From contig NZ_JAHHZF010000011.1 of NCBI RefSeq assembly GCF_018729455.1, positions 186,001 to 250,000 of the forward strand: a stretch of 64,000 nt of DNA, in the 5' to 3' direction. Of the stretch, positions 26,543 through 35,030 are shown piece after piece. Source of the DNA: Prosthecodimorpha staleyi (GTDB taxonomy: Bacteria > Pseudomonadota > Alphaproteobacteria > Rhizobiales > Ancalomicrobiaceae). A model generated the notes under the pieces. That model did not search any database, was not told where the DNA came from, and saw only the letters and a list, made by a program, of their open reading frames with translations. Every line of letters starts with the position of its first letter. The first letter of the stretch is position 1. A program made the position numbers and the translations under genes.

Positions 26543-27607
26543 ATGTCCACGCCCGTCTTCCAGGAACTCCGGCTCGAAGCCATCCGGCGCGAGTTCGGCG
26601 GCTTCAACGCCCTCAAGGGCGTGTCGCTCACCATCCGGCGCGGCGAGTTCATCGCGCTGCTTGGGCCCTCCGGCTGCGGCAAGACGACGGCGCTCAACTG
26701 CATCGCCGGCCTGCTCGCCCTCTCGGGCGGCCGGATCATGCTCGACGACCGGCGCATCGACACGCTGAGGCCCGAGCAGCGCGGCTTCGGCATGGTGTTC
26801 CAGAACTATGCGCTGTTCCCGCATATGACGATCGCCAAGAATATCGGCTTCGGCCTCAGGATGCGCGGCACGCCGGCCGACGAGATGGCGCGGCGCATCG
26901 CCGCCGCCGTGCAGCTCGTCCGCCTGCAGGGCCAGGAGGCGAAGCTGCCCGGCCAATTGTCCGGCGGCCAGCAGCAGCGCGTCGCCATCGCGCGTGCCAT
27001 CGTGATCGAGCCGCCCCTGGTGCTGATGGACGAGCCCTTGTCCAATCTCGACGCCAAGCTGCGCCTGGAGATGCGCCAGGAAATCCGCCGCATCCATTCG
27101 AGCCTCGGCTCGACCACCATCTACGTGACCCACGACCAGGAGGAGGCGCTCTCGCTCGCCGACCGCATCGTGGTGCTGCGCGAGGGCGAGATCCGCCAGG
27201 TCGGCACGCCGGAGGAGCTCTACGCCCGCCCGACCGATCTCGGCGTCGCCGACTTCATGGGCTACCGCAACCGCGTCGCCGGCCGCCTCGTCGGCGAGGC
27301 CGGGGGCTTCGTCCGGGTCGCCATCGACGGCGGCGAGCTGGAAGGCCAGTTGCAGGGGCCGGCTCCGAAGGACGGCCGCGTCGTGGTCGCGCTGCGGCCC
27401 GCGGACTTGCGGGCCGGTACGACCGGCTCGGTCGACGCCAAGGTCACGGCGATCGAATATCGCGGCCACGAATTCGTCGGCCTCGCCGCCGTGGCGTCCG
27501 GCGCGGAGCTGCATTTCAGCGCCGACGAACGCCTTGCGGCCGGTGCGGCCGTGCGTCTGTCGGGCGCGCGCGAACGCACGCTCGTCTTCGCGGAGACCGC
27601 CGCATGA
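26543..27607 (+). CDS. ABC transporter ATP-binding protein (PotA-like)
   Basis: 354 residues. Walker A G-P-S-G-C-G-K-T-T, the Q-loop in F-Q-N-Y-A-L-F-P-H-M, signature L-S-G-G-Q-Q-Q-R, Walker B L-V-L-M-D-E-P, the D-loop and the H-loop H-D-Q-E-E-A are all present. A ~110-residue C-terminal TOBE-like domain follows, as in spermidine/putrescine, iron and phosphonate importers. The stop overlaps the first permease start (ATGA). Confidence 0.93.
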   Translation: MSTPVFQELRLEAIRREFGGFNALKGVSLTIRRGEFIALLGPSGCGKTTALNCIAGLLALSGGRIMLDDRRIDTLRPEQRGFGMVFQNYALFPHMTIAKNIGFGLRMRGTPADEMARRIAAAVQLVRLQGQEAKLPGQLSGGQQQRVAIARAIVIEPPLVLMDEPLSNLDAKLRLEMRQEIRRIHSSLGSTTIYVTHDQEEALSLADRIVVLREGEIRQVGTPEELYARPTDLGVADFMGYRNRVAGRLVGEAGGFVRVAIDGGELEGQLQGPAPKDGRVVVALRPADLRAGTTGSVDAKVTAIEYRGHEFVGLAAVASGAELHFSADERLAAGAAVRLSGARERTLVFAETAA

Positions 27608-28488
27608 GTGCCGAAACGCCCTCGCTCGGCGCCCGGCTCTCCGCCCGCGGCCTCGACGGCACCACGCTCCTGGTCCTGCCCGGCGTGATCTTCGTGGTGG
27701 CGCTGTTCATCTACCCGTTCCTGTACGGGCTGTGGCTGTCGTTCCACCCGAAGGCCGGCCCGGCGCTGGCCAACTATGCGAAATTCTTCTCCGATCCGTT
27801 CCTCTACGGGACGATCTGGACGACCATGAAGCTGGCCCTGCCGGTGACGCTGATCAACCTGCTGATCGCGCTGCCGATCGCCTTCCGGGTCCGCCTGCTG
27901 CGCCGGCAGCGGCTGCTGACCACGCTCCTGATCCTGCCGATCACGCTCGGCACGGTGCTGGTCGCCGAGGGCATGCTCTTCTATCTGGGCCCGCAGGGCT
28001 GGCTCAATCGCGTGCTGATGCTGGCCGGCCTGATCTCCAGCCCGGTCAAACTGGTCAACAACTACTGGGGCGTGTTCATCAGCCTGGTGATCACCGGCTT
28101 CCCGTTCACCTTCCTGCTGACGCTCTCCTACGTGACCGGCATCGACCCGTCGCTGGAGCAGGCCGCGGCGACGCTCGGCGCCAACGCACGCAACCGCTTC
28201 CGCGAGGTGTTCCTGCCGCTCCTGCTGCCCGGGCTCGCCATCACCTTCTGCCTGTCCTTCGTACAGGCCTATTCGGTGCTGCCGTCGGCGGTGCTGGTCG
28301 GCGACCCGTCGAGCGCGACGCGCGTGATCTCGATCGCCGCCTACCAGGCGGCCACGGAGGAATACGACTACGCCATGGCGTCGGCCATCGCGATGATCAT
28401 GGGCCTGACCCAGCTCGGCGTGGTCGCGCTGGTGCTCGGCCTCCGATCGCTCCTCTATCGCGGCCCCGTCGCCGCCGCCAAGGGCTGA
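27604..28488 (+). CDS. ABC transporter permease, first subunit (PotB-like)
   Basis: 294 residues with six hydrophobic helices and the MetI-like EAA loop E-Q-A-A-A-T-L-G-A-N-A-R-N-R-F-R-E-V-F near residues 183-201, which docks on the ATPase. The start overlaps the ATPase stop. The second permease follows after 3 bases. Substrate unknown. Confidence 0.92.
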   Translation: MSAETPSLGARLSARGLDGTTLLVLPGVIFVVALFIYPFLYGLWLSFHPKAGPALANYAKFFSDPFLYGTIWTTMKLALPVTLINLLIALPIAFRVRLLRRQRLLTTLLILPITLGTVLVAEGMLFYLGPQGWLNRVLMLAGLISSPVKLVNNYWGVFISLVITGFPFTFLLTLSYVTGIDPSLEQAAATLGANARNRFREVFLPLLLPGLAITFCLSFVQAYSVLPSAVLVGDPSSATRVISIAAYQAATEEYDYAMASAIAMIMGLTQLGVVALVLGLRSLLYRGPVAAAKG

Positions 28489-28491
28489 CCC

Positions 28492-29331
28492 ATGCCGAAG
28501 GACACCTCGCTCACGGCACGGATCTGGGCCTTCGCGGTCTGGTCGGTGGTGATCCTGTTCCTGATCAACCTCGCCGGCCTGATCGGCTCGGTGGTGACCA
28601 GCTCCTTCGCCACGCGCTGGCTCGGCACCTGGCTGCCGGCCGGCTTCACCACCAAGTGGTACTTCTCCGCCTGGGACGAGTTCCAGCTCGGCGACGTGCT
28701 GACCGTCACCTTCCAGGTGGTGTTTGCGGTCGTGTTCCTGTCCGGCCTGATCGGCGTGCCGACCGCCTACGCCATGGCGCGGCGCGAATTCCCCGGCAAG
28801 CGGCTGGTCATGGTGCTGTTCCTGCTGCCGATCCTGGTGCCGCCGGTGACCTTCGGCATCCCGCTCGCGACCGTGCTCTACCAGGTCGGGCTCGGCGGCA
28901 CGCTGACCGGCGTGATCCTCGCCAATCTGGTGCCGACCGTGCCCTTCGTGATCCTGGTCATGATCCCGTTCATCGAGCAGATCGATCCGCGCCTGGAGGC
29001 CGCCGCCCGGGTCTTCGGCGCCGGCACCTTCGGGGTGTTCCGCCATGTCCTGGTGCCGATCCTGACCCCCGGCATCCTGGCGGCGCTGCTGCTCGTGCTG
29101 GTGCGCACCATCGCGATGTTCGAACTGACCTTCCTGACCGCAGGACCCGGCAGCCAGACGCTGGTCGTGGCGCTCTACTATTCGGTCTTCGCCGCCGGCG
29201 TCCGCGCCGTGCAGTCGATCGACGCGATGGCGGTGATCTACATGCTGACCACGCTGGTCTGGCTCCTGATCGCGCTGCGCTTCGTCAACCCGACCCAGAT
29301 CGTCGCGCGGGCCAAGCGCGACGCGCATTGA
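28492..29331 (+). CDS. ABC transporter permease, second subunit (PotC-like)
   Basis: 279 residues with six hydrophobic helices and the EAA loop L-E-A-A-A-R-V-F-G-A-G-T-F-G-V-F-R-H near residues 165-182. It pairs with the preceding permease to form the membrane channel. It ends 10 bases before the GntR regulator, so the five genes are very likely one operon. Confidence 0.92.
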   Translation: MPKDTSLTARIWAFAVWSVVILFLINLAGLIGSVVTSSFATRWLGTWLPAGFTTKWYFSAWDEFQLGDVLTVTFQVVFAVVFLSGLIGVPTAYAMARREFPGKRLVMVLFLLPILVPPVTFGIPLATVLYQVGLGGTLTGVILANLVPTVPFVILVMIPFIEQIDPRLEAAARVFGAGTFGVFRHVLVPILTPGILAALLLVLVRTIAMFELTFLTAGPGSQTLVVALYYSVFAAGVRAVQSIDAMAVIYMLTTLVWLLIALRFVNPTQIVARAKRDAH

Positions 29332-29341
29332 GGGCGCCGCC

Positions 29342-30064
29342 ATGGACCCGACCCTCAGCCTGCGCGAGCCGATCGCCCCGCAACTGGTCGCCAAGCTGCG
29401 CCACGCCATCGTGGAGATGACCCTGCGGCCCGGCGAGGCGCTGTCCGAGAAGGACATCGCCAGCCGCTTCGGGGTCAGCCGCCAGCCGGTGCGCGAGGCC
29501 TTCATCAAGCTCGCAGACGCCGGGCTCCTGCAGATCCTGCCCAACCGAGGCACCTTCGTGGTCAAGATCTCGGTGCGCGAGGTCGCCAATGCGCGCTTCG
29601 TGCGCGAGGCCGTGGAGGTCGCCATCGCCCGCAGCGCCGCCGCGATGGCCGCCCCGGCCGACATCGCCGGGCTCGAACGGATCATGGCCGAGCAGCGCGA
29701 CACCGCCGGTCGCGAAGACATCGCCGGGTTCAAGGTGGCCGACATCGCCTTCCACCGCGCCATCTCGGATATCGTCGGCTGTGACTATGCCTGGCGGATC
29801 GTGGAGGGCGCGCGCGCCCAGACCGACCGGATGCGCATCCTCAGCCTGCCGGACGCCACCCCGATGGGCCTGCTCGTCGAGCAGCATCAGGCGATCCTCG
29901 ACGCCATCGCGGCCGCCCAGCCGGAAGCCGCCGAGGCGACCATGCGCCGGCACCTGCGCGAGATCCTGGTCGCGACCGCCCGCCTCGCCGAGCGTCATCC
30001 CGATCTTTTCGAGGATACCGACCTGCCCCGCCACACGGCCCTGATCGCGCCGACTGCGATTTGA
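29342..30064 (+). CDS. GntR-family regulator, FCD (FadR) subfamily
   Basis: 240 residues. The N-terminal winged helix carries L-S-E-K-D-I-A-S-R-F-G-V-S-R-Q-P-V-R-E-A, the GntR recognition helix. The C-terminal all-helical FCD domain has D-I-A-F-H-R-A-I and H-Q-A-I-L-D-A-I, with metal- or ligand-binding histidines. It probably senses the imported compound or a catabolite and represses the ABC operon it ends; no catabolic enzyme is in the cluster. Confidence 0.9.
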   Translation: MDPTLSLREPIAPQLVAKLRHAIVEMTLRPGEALSEKDIASRFGVSRQPVREAFIKLADAGLLQILPNRGTFVVKISVREVANARFVREAVEVAIARSAAAMAAPADIAGLERIMAEQRDTAGREDIAGFKVADIAFHRAISDIVGCDYAWRIVEGARAQTDRMRILSLPDATPMGLLVEQHQAILDAIAAAQPEAAEATMRRHLREILVATARLAERHPDLFEDTDLPRHTALIAPTAI

Positions 30065-30237
30065 CTGGCGGTCCTGCGACTGGCGGACTTTCGGGTGGCC
30101 GCCATGTCACCAGCCGTGATGCAAGCGGCGGCGAGGCGGAGTCCCGCGCTTTTTGGCCGAGGCATGCGCCCAGGCGACCTGACCACGCGCATCGCTTTCA
30201 CGCGAAACCGATTGAAATCGCTTGAAGATCGGAATTT

Positions 30238-30312
30238 TGGAGCGGGCGAAGGGATTCGAACCCTCGACCCACGGCTTGGGAAGCCGATGCTCTACCCCTG
30301 AGCTACACCCGC
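30238..30312 (-). tRNA. tRNA-Gly(CCC)
   Basis: The minus strand folds as a complete tRNA with CCA encoded. The 5' acceptor strand GCGGGTG (from 30312) pairs with CGCCCGC, the D arm contains AGCTC-loop-GAGC, the anticodon loop is TTCCCAA giving anticodon CCC, and the T arm is GAGGG-TTCGAAT-CCCTT. The discriminator is T (U73), usual for bacterial glycine tRNAs. The 5' 21 bases are also read as the end of the upstream glycosyltransferase gene. Confidence 0.95.
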
Positions 30313-32289
30313 CCTTGGGTCTAGAGATAGCCTCCCGGTCGGTTGCTCCGCAAGAGGCAAGTCGCGTTCGGCGAGGCCATGGCGGGTCTTCGTCCACCGC
30401 GACGGTGCGACGACCAGTTCGAACAGGGCGGTCACCGCCGCCGGCCAGAGCAACAGCCAGTAGACCGGCATGGTGGCGAGATCGAACAGGCGCGCGGGCG
30501 ACCAGGCGCCGCGCGAGACCCGCGCCGCCAGCGCGACCGGACCGATCATGCCGAGGGCGAGCGCGATGAGGCAGGCGGACAGCACCAGATCGCCGCCGAA
30601 GCTGCGATCCGCCAGCAGCTGGCCGCGGAACAGGGCATCGAACGCCAGAGTGCCAAGGCTCAACGGATAGATCAGCGCCGACAGGAACTGACCGGCCATG
30701 GTCAGTTGGAACAGCAGGAAGTCGGTCGGACCGAGATCGGCAAGCAGGCGCAGCGGATGCCGGTTATGCACCGCCAGCGTCTGCAGCCAGCCTTTCAGCC
30801 AGCGGCTGCGCTGGCCGTGCCAGGCGGCAATCGTCAGCGGCGCCTCCTCGCGGGTGGACGAGGCGATGACGCCGAGGCGGCCGCCGTCGCGGACGAGGCG
30901 GACGGCGATGTCGGCATCCTCGGTCACATTGTGTGGGTCCCAGCCGCCGGCCGCTTCCAGCGCCGCACGCCGGAAATGGTTGGAGGTGCCGCCGAGCGGG
31001 AAGAACCGTCCGCCGGCGGCGAGATGCGGCAGCAGGCCGCCGAACAGGGCGGCATATTCGAGCGCGAACTGACGCGCGATCCAGGGCCGGGAGGCGGGCG
31101 CATGATCGATCGCCAGCGCCGCTTGGACGCAGACGAGGTCCGGCGGTCCGGCCGCGAAGGCCGCCGCGGCGGCGAGCAACTGGTCCGGGTCGGGCCGGTC
31201 CTCGGCATCGTAGACGGTGACGAGATCGGCATCCGCCAGCGCGAGACCGTAGCCGAGCGCCTTCGGCTTGGTCCGCGGCGCGACCGGCGGCACGGTCACC
31301 ATGGCGAAGCCGGTGCCGGGCAGATGCGCGGCGACCGCCGCGCAGGTCGGGCCGTCGTCGGCCTCGACCAGCACCAGCACCTGCAGCAGATGACGCGGAT
31401 AGCGCAACGCCTCGAGGGCCGCGAACAACCGAGGCACCTCACCGGCCTCGCGATAGAGCGGCACCAGGACGGCATAGCGTGGCAGCCGGTCCTCACGCGG
31501 CGGCGGGGGCGGCGGGAGAGCACCGGGCGCCAGCGCCGCCGACAGACGCAGCAGCCCGAGGGCCATGAAGGCCAGTTCCGCCCCGGCCAGCATCGGCGCG
31601 CCGGCTCCGAACGCCGCCGCGACCGGCAGCGCGACGATCAGGCCCGTCAGCGCCAGCACGGCCGCAAGGGCGCCGGGCCCGATCCGGCGGGCCGAGCAAT
31701 CCGGGCGGCTTGCCGCCAGTCCGTCCACAGCGCGGCGCAGCAAGGCCGGACCGTGGCGGGCGATCAGCGCCTGCCGCAGGCGGTCCGGCGTTGTCAGCAA
31801 CAGGCGGCCGCGATGGTCCGGATCCGAACGGACCAGCCAGACCAGCAGATCGAGGTCGGGGCCGACCGGCGCGAGCAGGAGGCGCCCCTCCCCGTCCGCC
31901 TCGATCCAGGCGGCGCGGGCCTGACGAAGGATGTTGGCCGAGGGTGGCACCGCGCCGGCGGTCAGTCGCTCGGCCGCCACGTCGCCGGCCCATGGCAGGT
32001 CCAGGCGCACCGACACGGCGCGGCACCATCGTTCGGCATCGAGCCGGCCGACCGCGATCAGCTGGCCCGCCGCCCCCCGGCCGTCGCCGCGACCGTCGGC
32101 GGCGGCGCGGGCGATCAGTCCGGACGGATAGCCGAGGTCGACCAGCAGGTCGTGTTCGAAGACCGTCCGCTCCGGCACGGAGGCCTGCGCCTCGCTCCAG
32201 GTGCGACCGGCATGCGGTGCGCGGCCGGACGGGCCGGTCTCGCCGAACGAGGGCGGCGACGGGGCGAAGCGTGGCTCTCCGATGAACAC
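30292..32289 (-). CDS. Processive family 2 glycosyltransferase with N-terminal MshEN-like domain
   Basis: 665 residues from a GTG at 32289 with GGAGG six bases upstream. Residues ~40-130 resemble the MshEN/T2SSE N-terminal domain (L-L-V-D-L-G-Y, G-Q-L-I-A-V-G-R-L, R-L-D-L-P). Two hydrophobic helices follow, then a GT-A catalytic domain with E-A-D-D, D-A-E-D (DxD), G-G-T-S-N-H-F, T-E-D-A-D and Q-R-S-R-W, the cellulose-synthase-like processive signature. Three to four C-terminal membrane helices follow. It probably makes or exports an exopolysaccharide. The TAG stop lies inside tRNA-Gly, so the last seven residues are encoded by tRNA sequence. Confidence 0.87.
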   Translation of the reverse strand: MFIGEPRFAPSPPSFGETGPSGRAPHAGRTWSEAQASVPERTVFEHDLLVDLGYPSGLIARAAADGRGDGRGAAGQLIAVGRLDAERWCRAVSVRLDLPWAGDVAAERLTAGAVPPSANILRQARAAWIEADGEGRLLLAPVGPDLDLLVWLVRSDPDHRGRLLLTTPDRLRQALIARHGPALLRRAVDGLAASRPDCSARRIGPGALAAVLALTGLIVALPVAAAFGAGAPMLAGAELAFMALGLLRLSAALAPGALPPPPPPREDRLPRYAVLVPLYREAGEVPRLFAALEALRYPRHLLQVLVLVEADDGPTCAAVAAHLPGTGFAMVTVPPVAPRTKPKALGYGLALADADLVTVYDAEDRPDPDQLLAAAAAFAAGPPDLVCVQAALAIDHAPASRPWIARQFALEYAALFGGLLPHLAAGGRFFPLGGTSNHFRRAALEAAGGWDPHNVTEDADIAVRLVRDGGRLGVIASSTREEAPLTIAAWHGQRSRWLKGWLQTLAVHNRHPLRLLADLGPTDFLLFQLTMAGQFLSALIYPLSLGTLAFDALFRGQLLADRSFGGDLVLSACLIALALGMIGPVALAARVSRGAWSPARLFDLATMPVYWLLLWPAAVTALFELVVAPSRWTKTRHGLAERDLPLAEQPTGRLSLDPRAGVAQG

Positions 32290-32437
32290 CCTTCCCCTCC
32301 GCGCGGCGCTTCTCTAAGTTTCGGCTTGGCTCCGCAACGGCCGGTTCGCTCCGCCGCAGGACGCGGTCGCGCCCGGGTGAACTGCCGGTGCCGTACAACC
32401 GATCATGCCGCTTCTCAGGTAAGTTGCCTTGTCGAAA

Positions 32438-33379
32438 ATGACCCGTAAAGGCAGAAATTTCCGACGGAAGGCCGCTCTTTGCCTGAGCTTCGTCCTGGGC
32501 GTCGCCGGCGTGGCGGTGGCTCAGGCGCCGGGCCAGCCGGCTAGGCCCGGCGCACAGCCGGTCGATACCGGGCCGGCCAAGCCGCTCGCCCCGACGCTGA
32601 AGCCGTCGCGCCCGGCCGGATCGGCGCAGTTGCCCAATCTGTGGGACCCGAAGCGCCGCCCGGAGAAGCCGACCGGCGATCTCGGCACGATCCGCTTCCT
32701 CACCTCCGGCGACTTTCCGCCCTTCAACTACCTGGATTCAGGCGGCCGCTTGACCGGTTTCAACGTCGACCTCGCCCGCGCCATCTGCGCCGAACTGACC
32801 GCCGCCTGCACCATCCAGATGCGCCCCTTCGACGACCTGGTGACGGCGATCGGCGAGCGGCGCGGCGACGCCATCGTGGCGGGACTGAACATCGGGTCGG
32901 ATCTGCGGGCGAAACTGGAGACCACGGACGCCTATCTGACCATGCCCGGGCGTTTCGTGGCGCCGAAGGGCACAGCCCTCACGACGACGCCGGAAGGCCT
33001 CGAACTGCGCTGGATCTCCGTGGTCTCGGGATCCGCCCACGAGGCCTTCGTGCTCGACAGCTTCCCGAAGTCGCGCGTGGTCGCCTATCCGAACGAGGCG
33101 GCGGCGCGCGATGCCTTGCGCGACGGCACCGTCGACGTGCATTTCGGCGATGCGGTCGGCCTGAGCTTCTGGCTGCTCGGCGAGGCAAGCCACAATTGCT
33201 GCGAATTCCGCGGTGCCCCCTATCTGGAAAGCAACTATTTCGGCGACGGCCTCAGGATCTCGGTGACCAAGGGCAACAAGCGCCTGAAGCAGGCCTTCGA
33301 CTACGCCCTGCACCGGCTTTCCGAGGACGGCACCATCGCCGAGCTCTATTTCCGCTATTTCCCGCTCGGCTACTACTGA
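32438..33379 (+). CDS. Periplasmic amino-acid-type substrate-binding protein
   Basis: 313 residues from the ATG at 32438. The signal peptide ends at about residue 30 (V-A-Q-A), followed by a ~50-residue Pro-rich linker. The solute-binding family 3 fold begins at L-G-T-I-R-F-L-T-S-G-D-F-P-P-F-N-Y, with G-F-N-V-D-L-A-R-A-I and Y-P-N-E-A-A-A-R-D-A-L in order. No permease or ATPase is adjacent, so it is either an orphan binding protein or serves a transporter elsewhere. It diverges from the glycosyltransferase. Confidence 0.85.
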   Translation: MTRKGRNFRRKAALCLSFVLGVAGVAVAQAPGQPARPGAQPVDTGPAKPLAPTLKPSRPAGSAQLPNLWDPKRRPEKPTGDLGTIRFLTSGDFPPFNYLDSGGRLTGFNVDLARAICAELTAACTIQMRPFDDLVTAIGERRGDAIVAGLNIGSDLRAKLETTDAYLTMPGRFVAPKGTALTTTPEGLELRWISVVSGSAHEAFVLDSFPKSRVVAYPNEAAARDALRDGTVDVHFGDAVGLSFWLLGEASHNCCEFRGAPYLESNYFGDGLRISVTKGNKRLKQAFDYALHRLSEDGTIAELYFRYFPLGYY

Positions 33380-33483
33380 CCGGCCGTGCCCGGCGTGCAG
33401 GCGCGCCGGGCTGCCCCGGATGCGATCGGGTCTTGACCAGGCCGTCTTTCGCCGCCATGGCTCGGAGGATCGGCCTTCCGCGC

Positions 33484-34212
33484 ATGGCGCGCGGCACCTC
33501 GGAGATCCGTTTGACCGACTTCCTCTGGACCCGCCCCGAGACTGCGCCGCGCGCCACGCTGCTGCTGGCGCATGGCGCGGGCGCGGCGATGGATTCCGCC
33601 TTCATGACCCGGCTGGCCGAGGCGCTCGCCGCCGAGGCGATCGCGGTCGCGCGCTTCGAGTTCCCCTACATGGCCGAGCGGCGCAGCACGGGCCGGCGCC
33701 GACCGCCGCCCAAGGCGGAGACCCTGGTCGACGCCTATCGGGCGGCGATCGCCGCGGTGCTGGCGGAGATCGGCCCGTCCGCCCCGCTCCTGATCGGCGG
33801 CAAGTCGATGGGCGGACGCGTCGCCGTGATGGCGGCCGGGACGGACCTGCCCGAAGCGGTCGCCGGCGTGGTCGCGTTCGGCTATCCGTTCCATCCGCCC
33901 GCCGACGAGACGAACCCGCGGGTCGCGCCGCTCGCCGCGGTCGGCCGGCCGACGCTCGTGCTGCAGGGCGAGCGCGACGAGTTCGGCGACCGCGCCGAAG
34001 TGGAGAGCTACGCGCTCGGCGATGCCGTCACGGTGACCTTCGTCGAGGACGGCAGCCACGATTTCGGCCCGCGCGGGTCCTCGCCGGCGACGCTGATGGG
34101 CAATATCCGCTTCGCCGCCGCCGAGACCGCCGCGTTCGCGGCCCGGCTGTCCGGCGCCCAACCGGCCGACGCCGCCTCCACCGCTCCGGCCCTTACGGAA
34201 CCGTGCCCATGA
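33484..34212 (+). CDS. Alpha/beta hydrolase (KANL3/Tex30-like, dienelactone-hydrolase related)
   Basis: About 242 residues. The N-terminus is L-L-L-A-H-G-A-G (oxyanion region). The nucleophile elbow is G-G-K-S-M-G-G-R with Ser, followed by a conserved acid in G-E-R-D-E-F-G and the catalytic His in D-G-S-H-D-F. This matches the small bacterial Tex30/KANL3-type hydrolases of unknown substrate. The start is uncertain: ATG 33457, ATG 33484 and TTG 33511 (the last with GGAG nearby and the best fit to family N-termini) are all in frame. The stop overlaps the next gene's ATG. Confidence 0.82.
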   Translation: MARGTSEIRLTDFLWTRPETAPRATLLLAHGAGAAMDSAFMTRLAEALAAEAIAVARFEFPYMAERRSTGRRRPPPKAETLVDAYRAAIAAVLAEIGPSAPLLIGGKSMGGRVAVMAAGTDLPEAVAGVVAFGYPFHPPADETNPRVAPLAAVGRPTLVLQGERDEFGDRAEVESYALGDAVTVTFVEDGSHDFGPRGSSPATLMGNIRFAAAETAAFAARLSGAQPADAASTAPALTEPCP

Positions 34213-34820
34213 CCGACCGCACCCTCGAACTCGCCCTTTCCCGGCGCGGCCTGATCCGCGTCTTCGGCCTCGCCGGCGCGGCGCTGCCACTGGCCGCCTG
34301 CGGTGGCAACCTGAACTATCTGGCCGGCGACACCTTCGGGGCCAATATCAAGATCGATCCGAAGCGCCCCTATGTGCCGGTCGATCCGGCCAAGGCGGTC
34401 GCCATGACCAATGCCTACCGGGCCAGGAGCGGCCTGCAGCCGGTCTCGCTCGACGGCACGCTGACCTCGATCTGCAGCCGCTATGCCAACGCCATGGCGG
34501 CGGTCGACAAGATGTCGCATTCCCTGCCGCCCTACGGCGCTCTGGACAAGCGGCTGAAGGACGGCGGCTATCTCTACGCGACCGGCGCCGAAAATCTCGG
34601 CGTCGGCTATCGCACGCTGGAGGATGCCTTCGAGGGCTGGCGGACATCGTCCGGCCACGATGCCAACTTGCGCAAGACGGACGTGACCCAGATGGGCATC
34701 GCCTCGGTCTTCAAGCCCGATACCGGCTGGAAGACCTTCTGGTGCATGATCCTGGCCCGTCCGCGCGGCACGCCGTCGATGACCGCAGGCGGCGGCGGTC
34801 CGTTCGGCATGCGCTTCTGA
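34209..34820 (+). CDS. CAP/SCP-domain lipoprotein
   Basis: 203 residues. The N-terminus has S-R-R-G-L-I-R and a lipobox L-A-A-C, so a Tat- or Sec-exported lipoprotein is expected. The CAP domain shows M-T-N-A-Y-R-A-R-S-G-L, A-N-A-M-A-A, M-S-H-S, G-A-E-N-L-G and G-W-R-T-S-S-G-H. The His and Glu of the family's metal site (M-S-H and A-E-N) are present, and F-W-C-M-I-L-A is a typical end motif. It is translationally coupled to the hydrolase by a 4-bp overlap. Role unknown; bacterial CAP proteins act in the envelope. Confidence 0.88.
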   Translation: MTDRTLELALSRRGLIRVFGLAGAALPLAACGGNLNYLAGDTFGANIKIDPKRPYVPVDPAKAVAMTNAYRARSGLQPVSLDGTLTSICSRYANAMAAVDKMSHSLPPYGALDKRLKDGGYLYATGAENLGVGYRTLEDAFEGWRTSSGHDANLRKTDVTQMGIASVFKPDTGWKTFWCMILARPRGTPSMTAGGGGPFGMRF

Positions 34821-35030
34821 GTTCGGCCGCCGGCCGCGGCCACCGAACAGCGGTGGACCCATCATGAAGCCGACTTGCACTTCGGCCCGTCTCGGGACAC
34901 AAAGCCGATCGGACCGATCGGAATTCCGGTCGGCCCATCCCGGTCCTCGGACGGGGTCATGCGGAGGCCCCGGGACGGGCCCCCTTCCAGCCATCCGGCG
35001 CCGGGTTCCGGCGGTCGAACGGGAGCAGAC

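Noticed and set aside
27262-29763. 833-codon open frame on the minus strand
   Set aside because: Antisense to the ABC permease genes, His/Asp/Arg/Gln-rich low-complexity composition, no recognisable domain.
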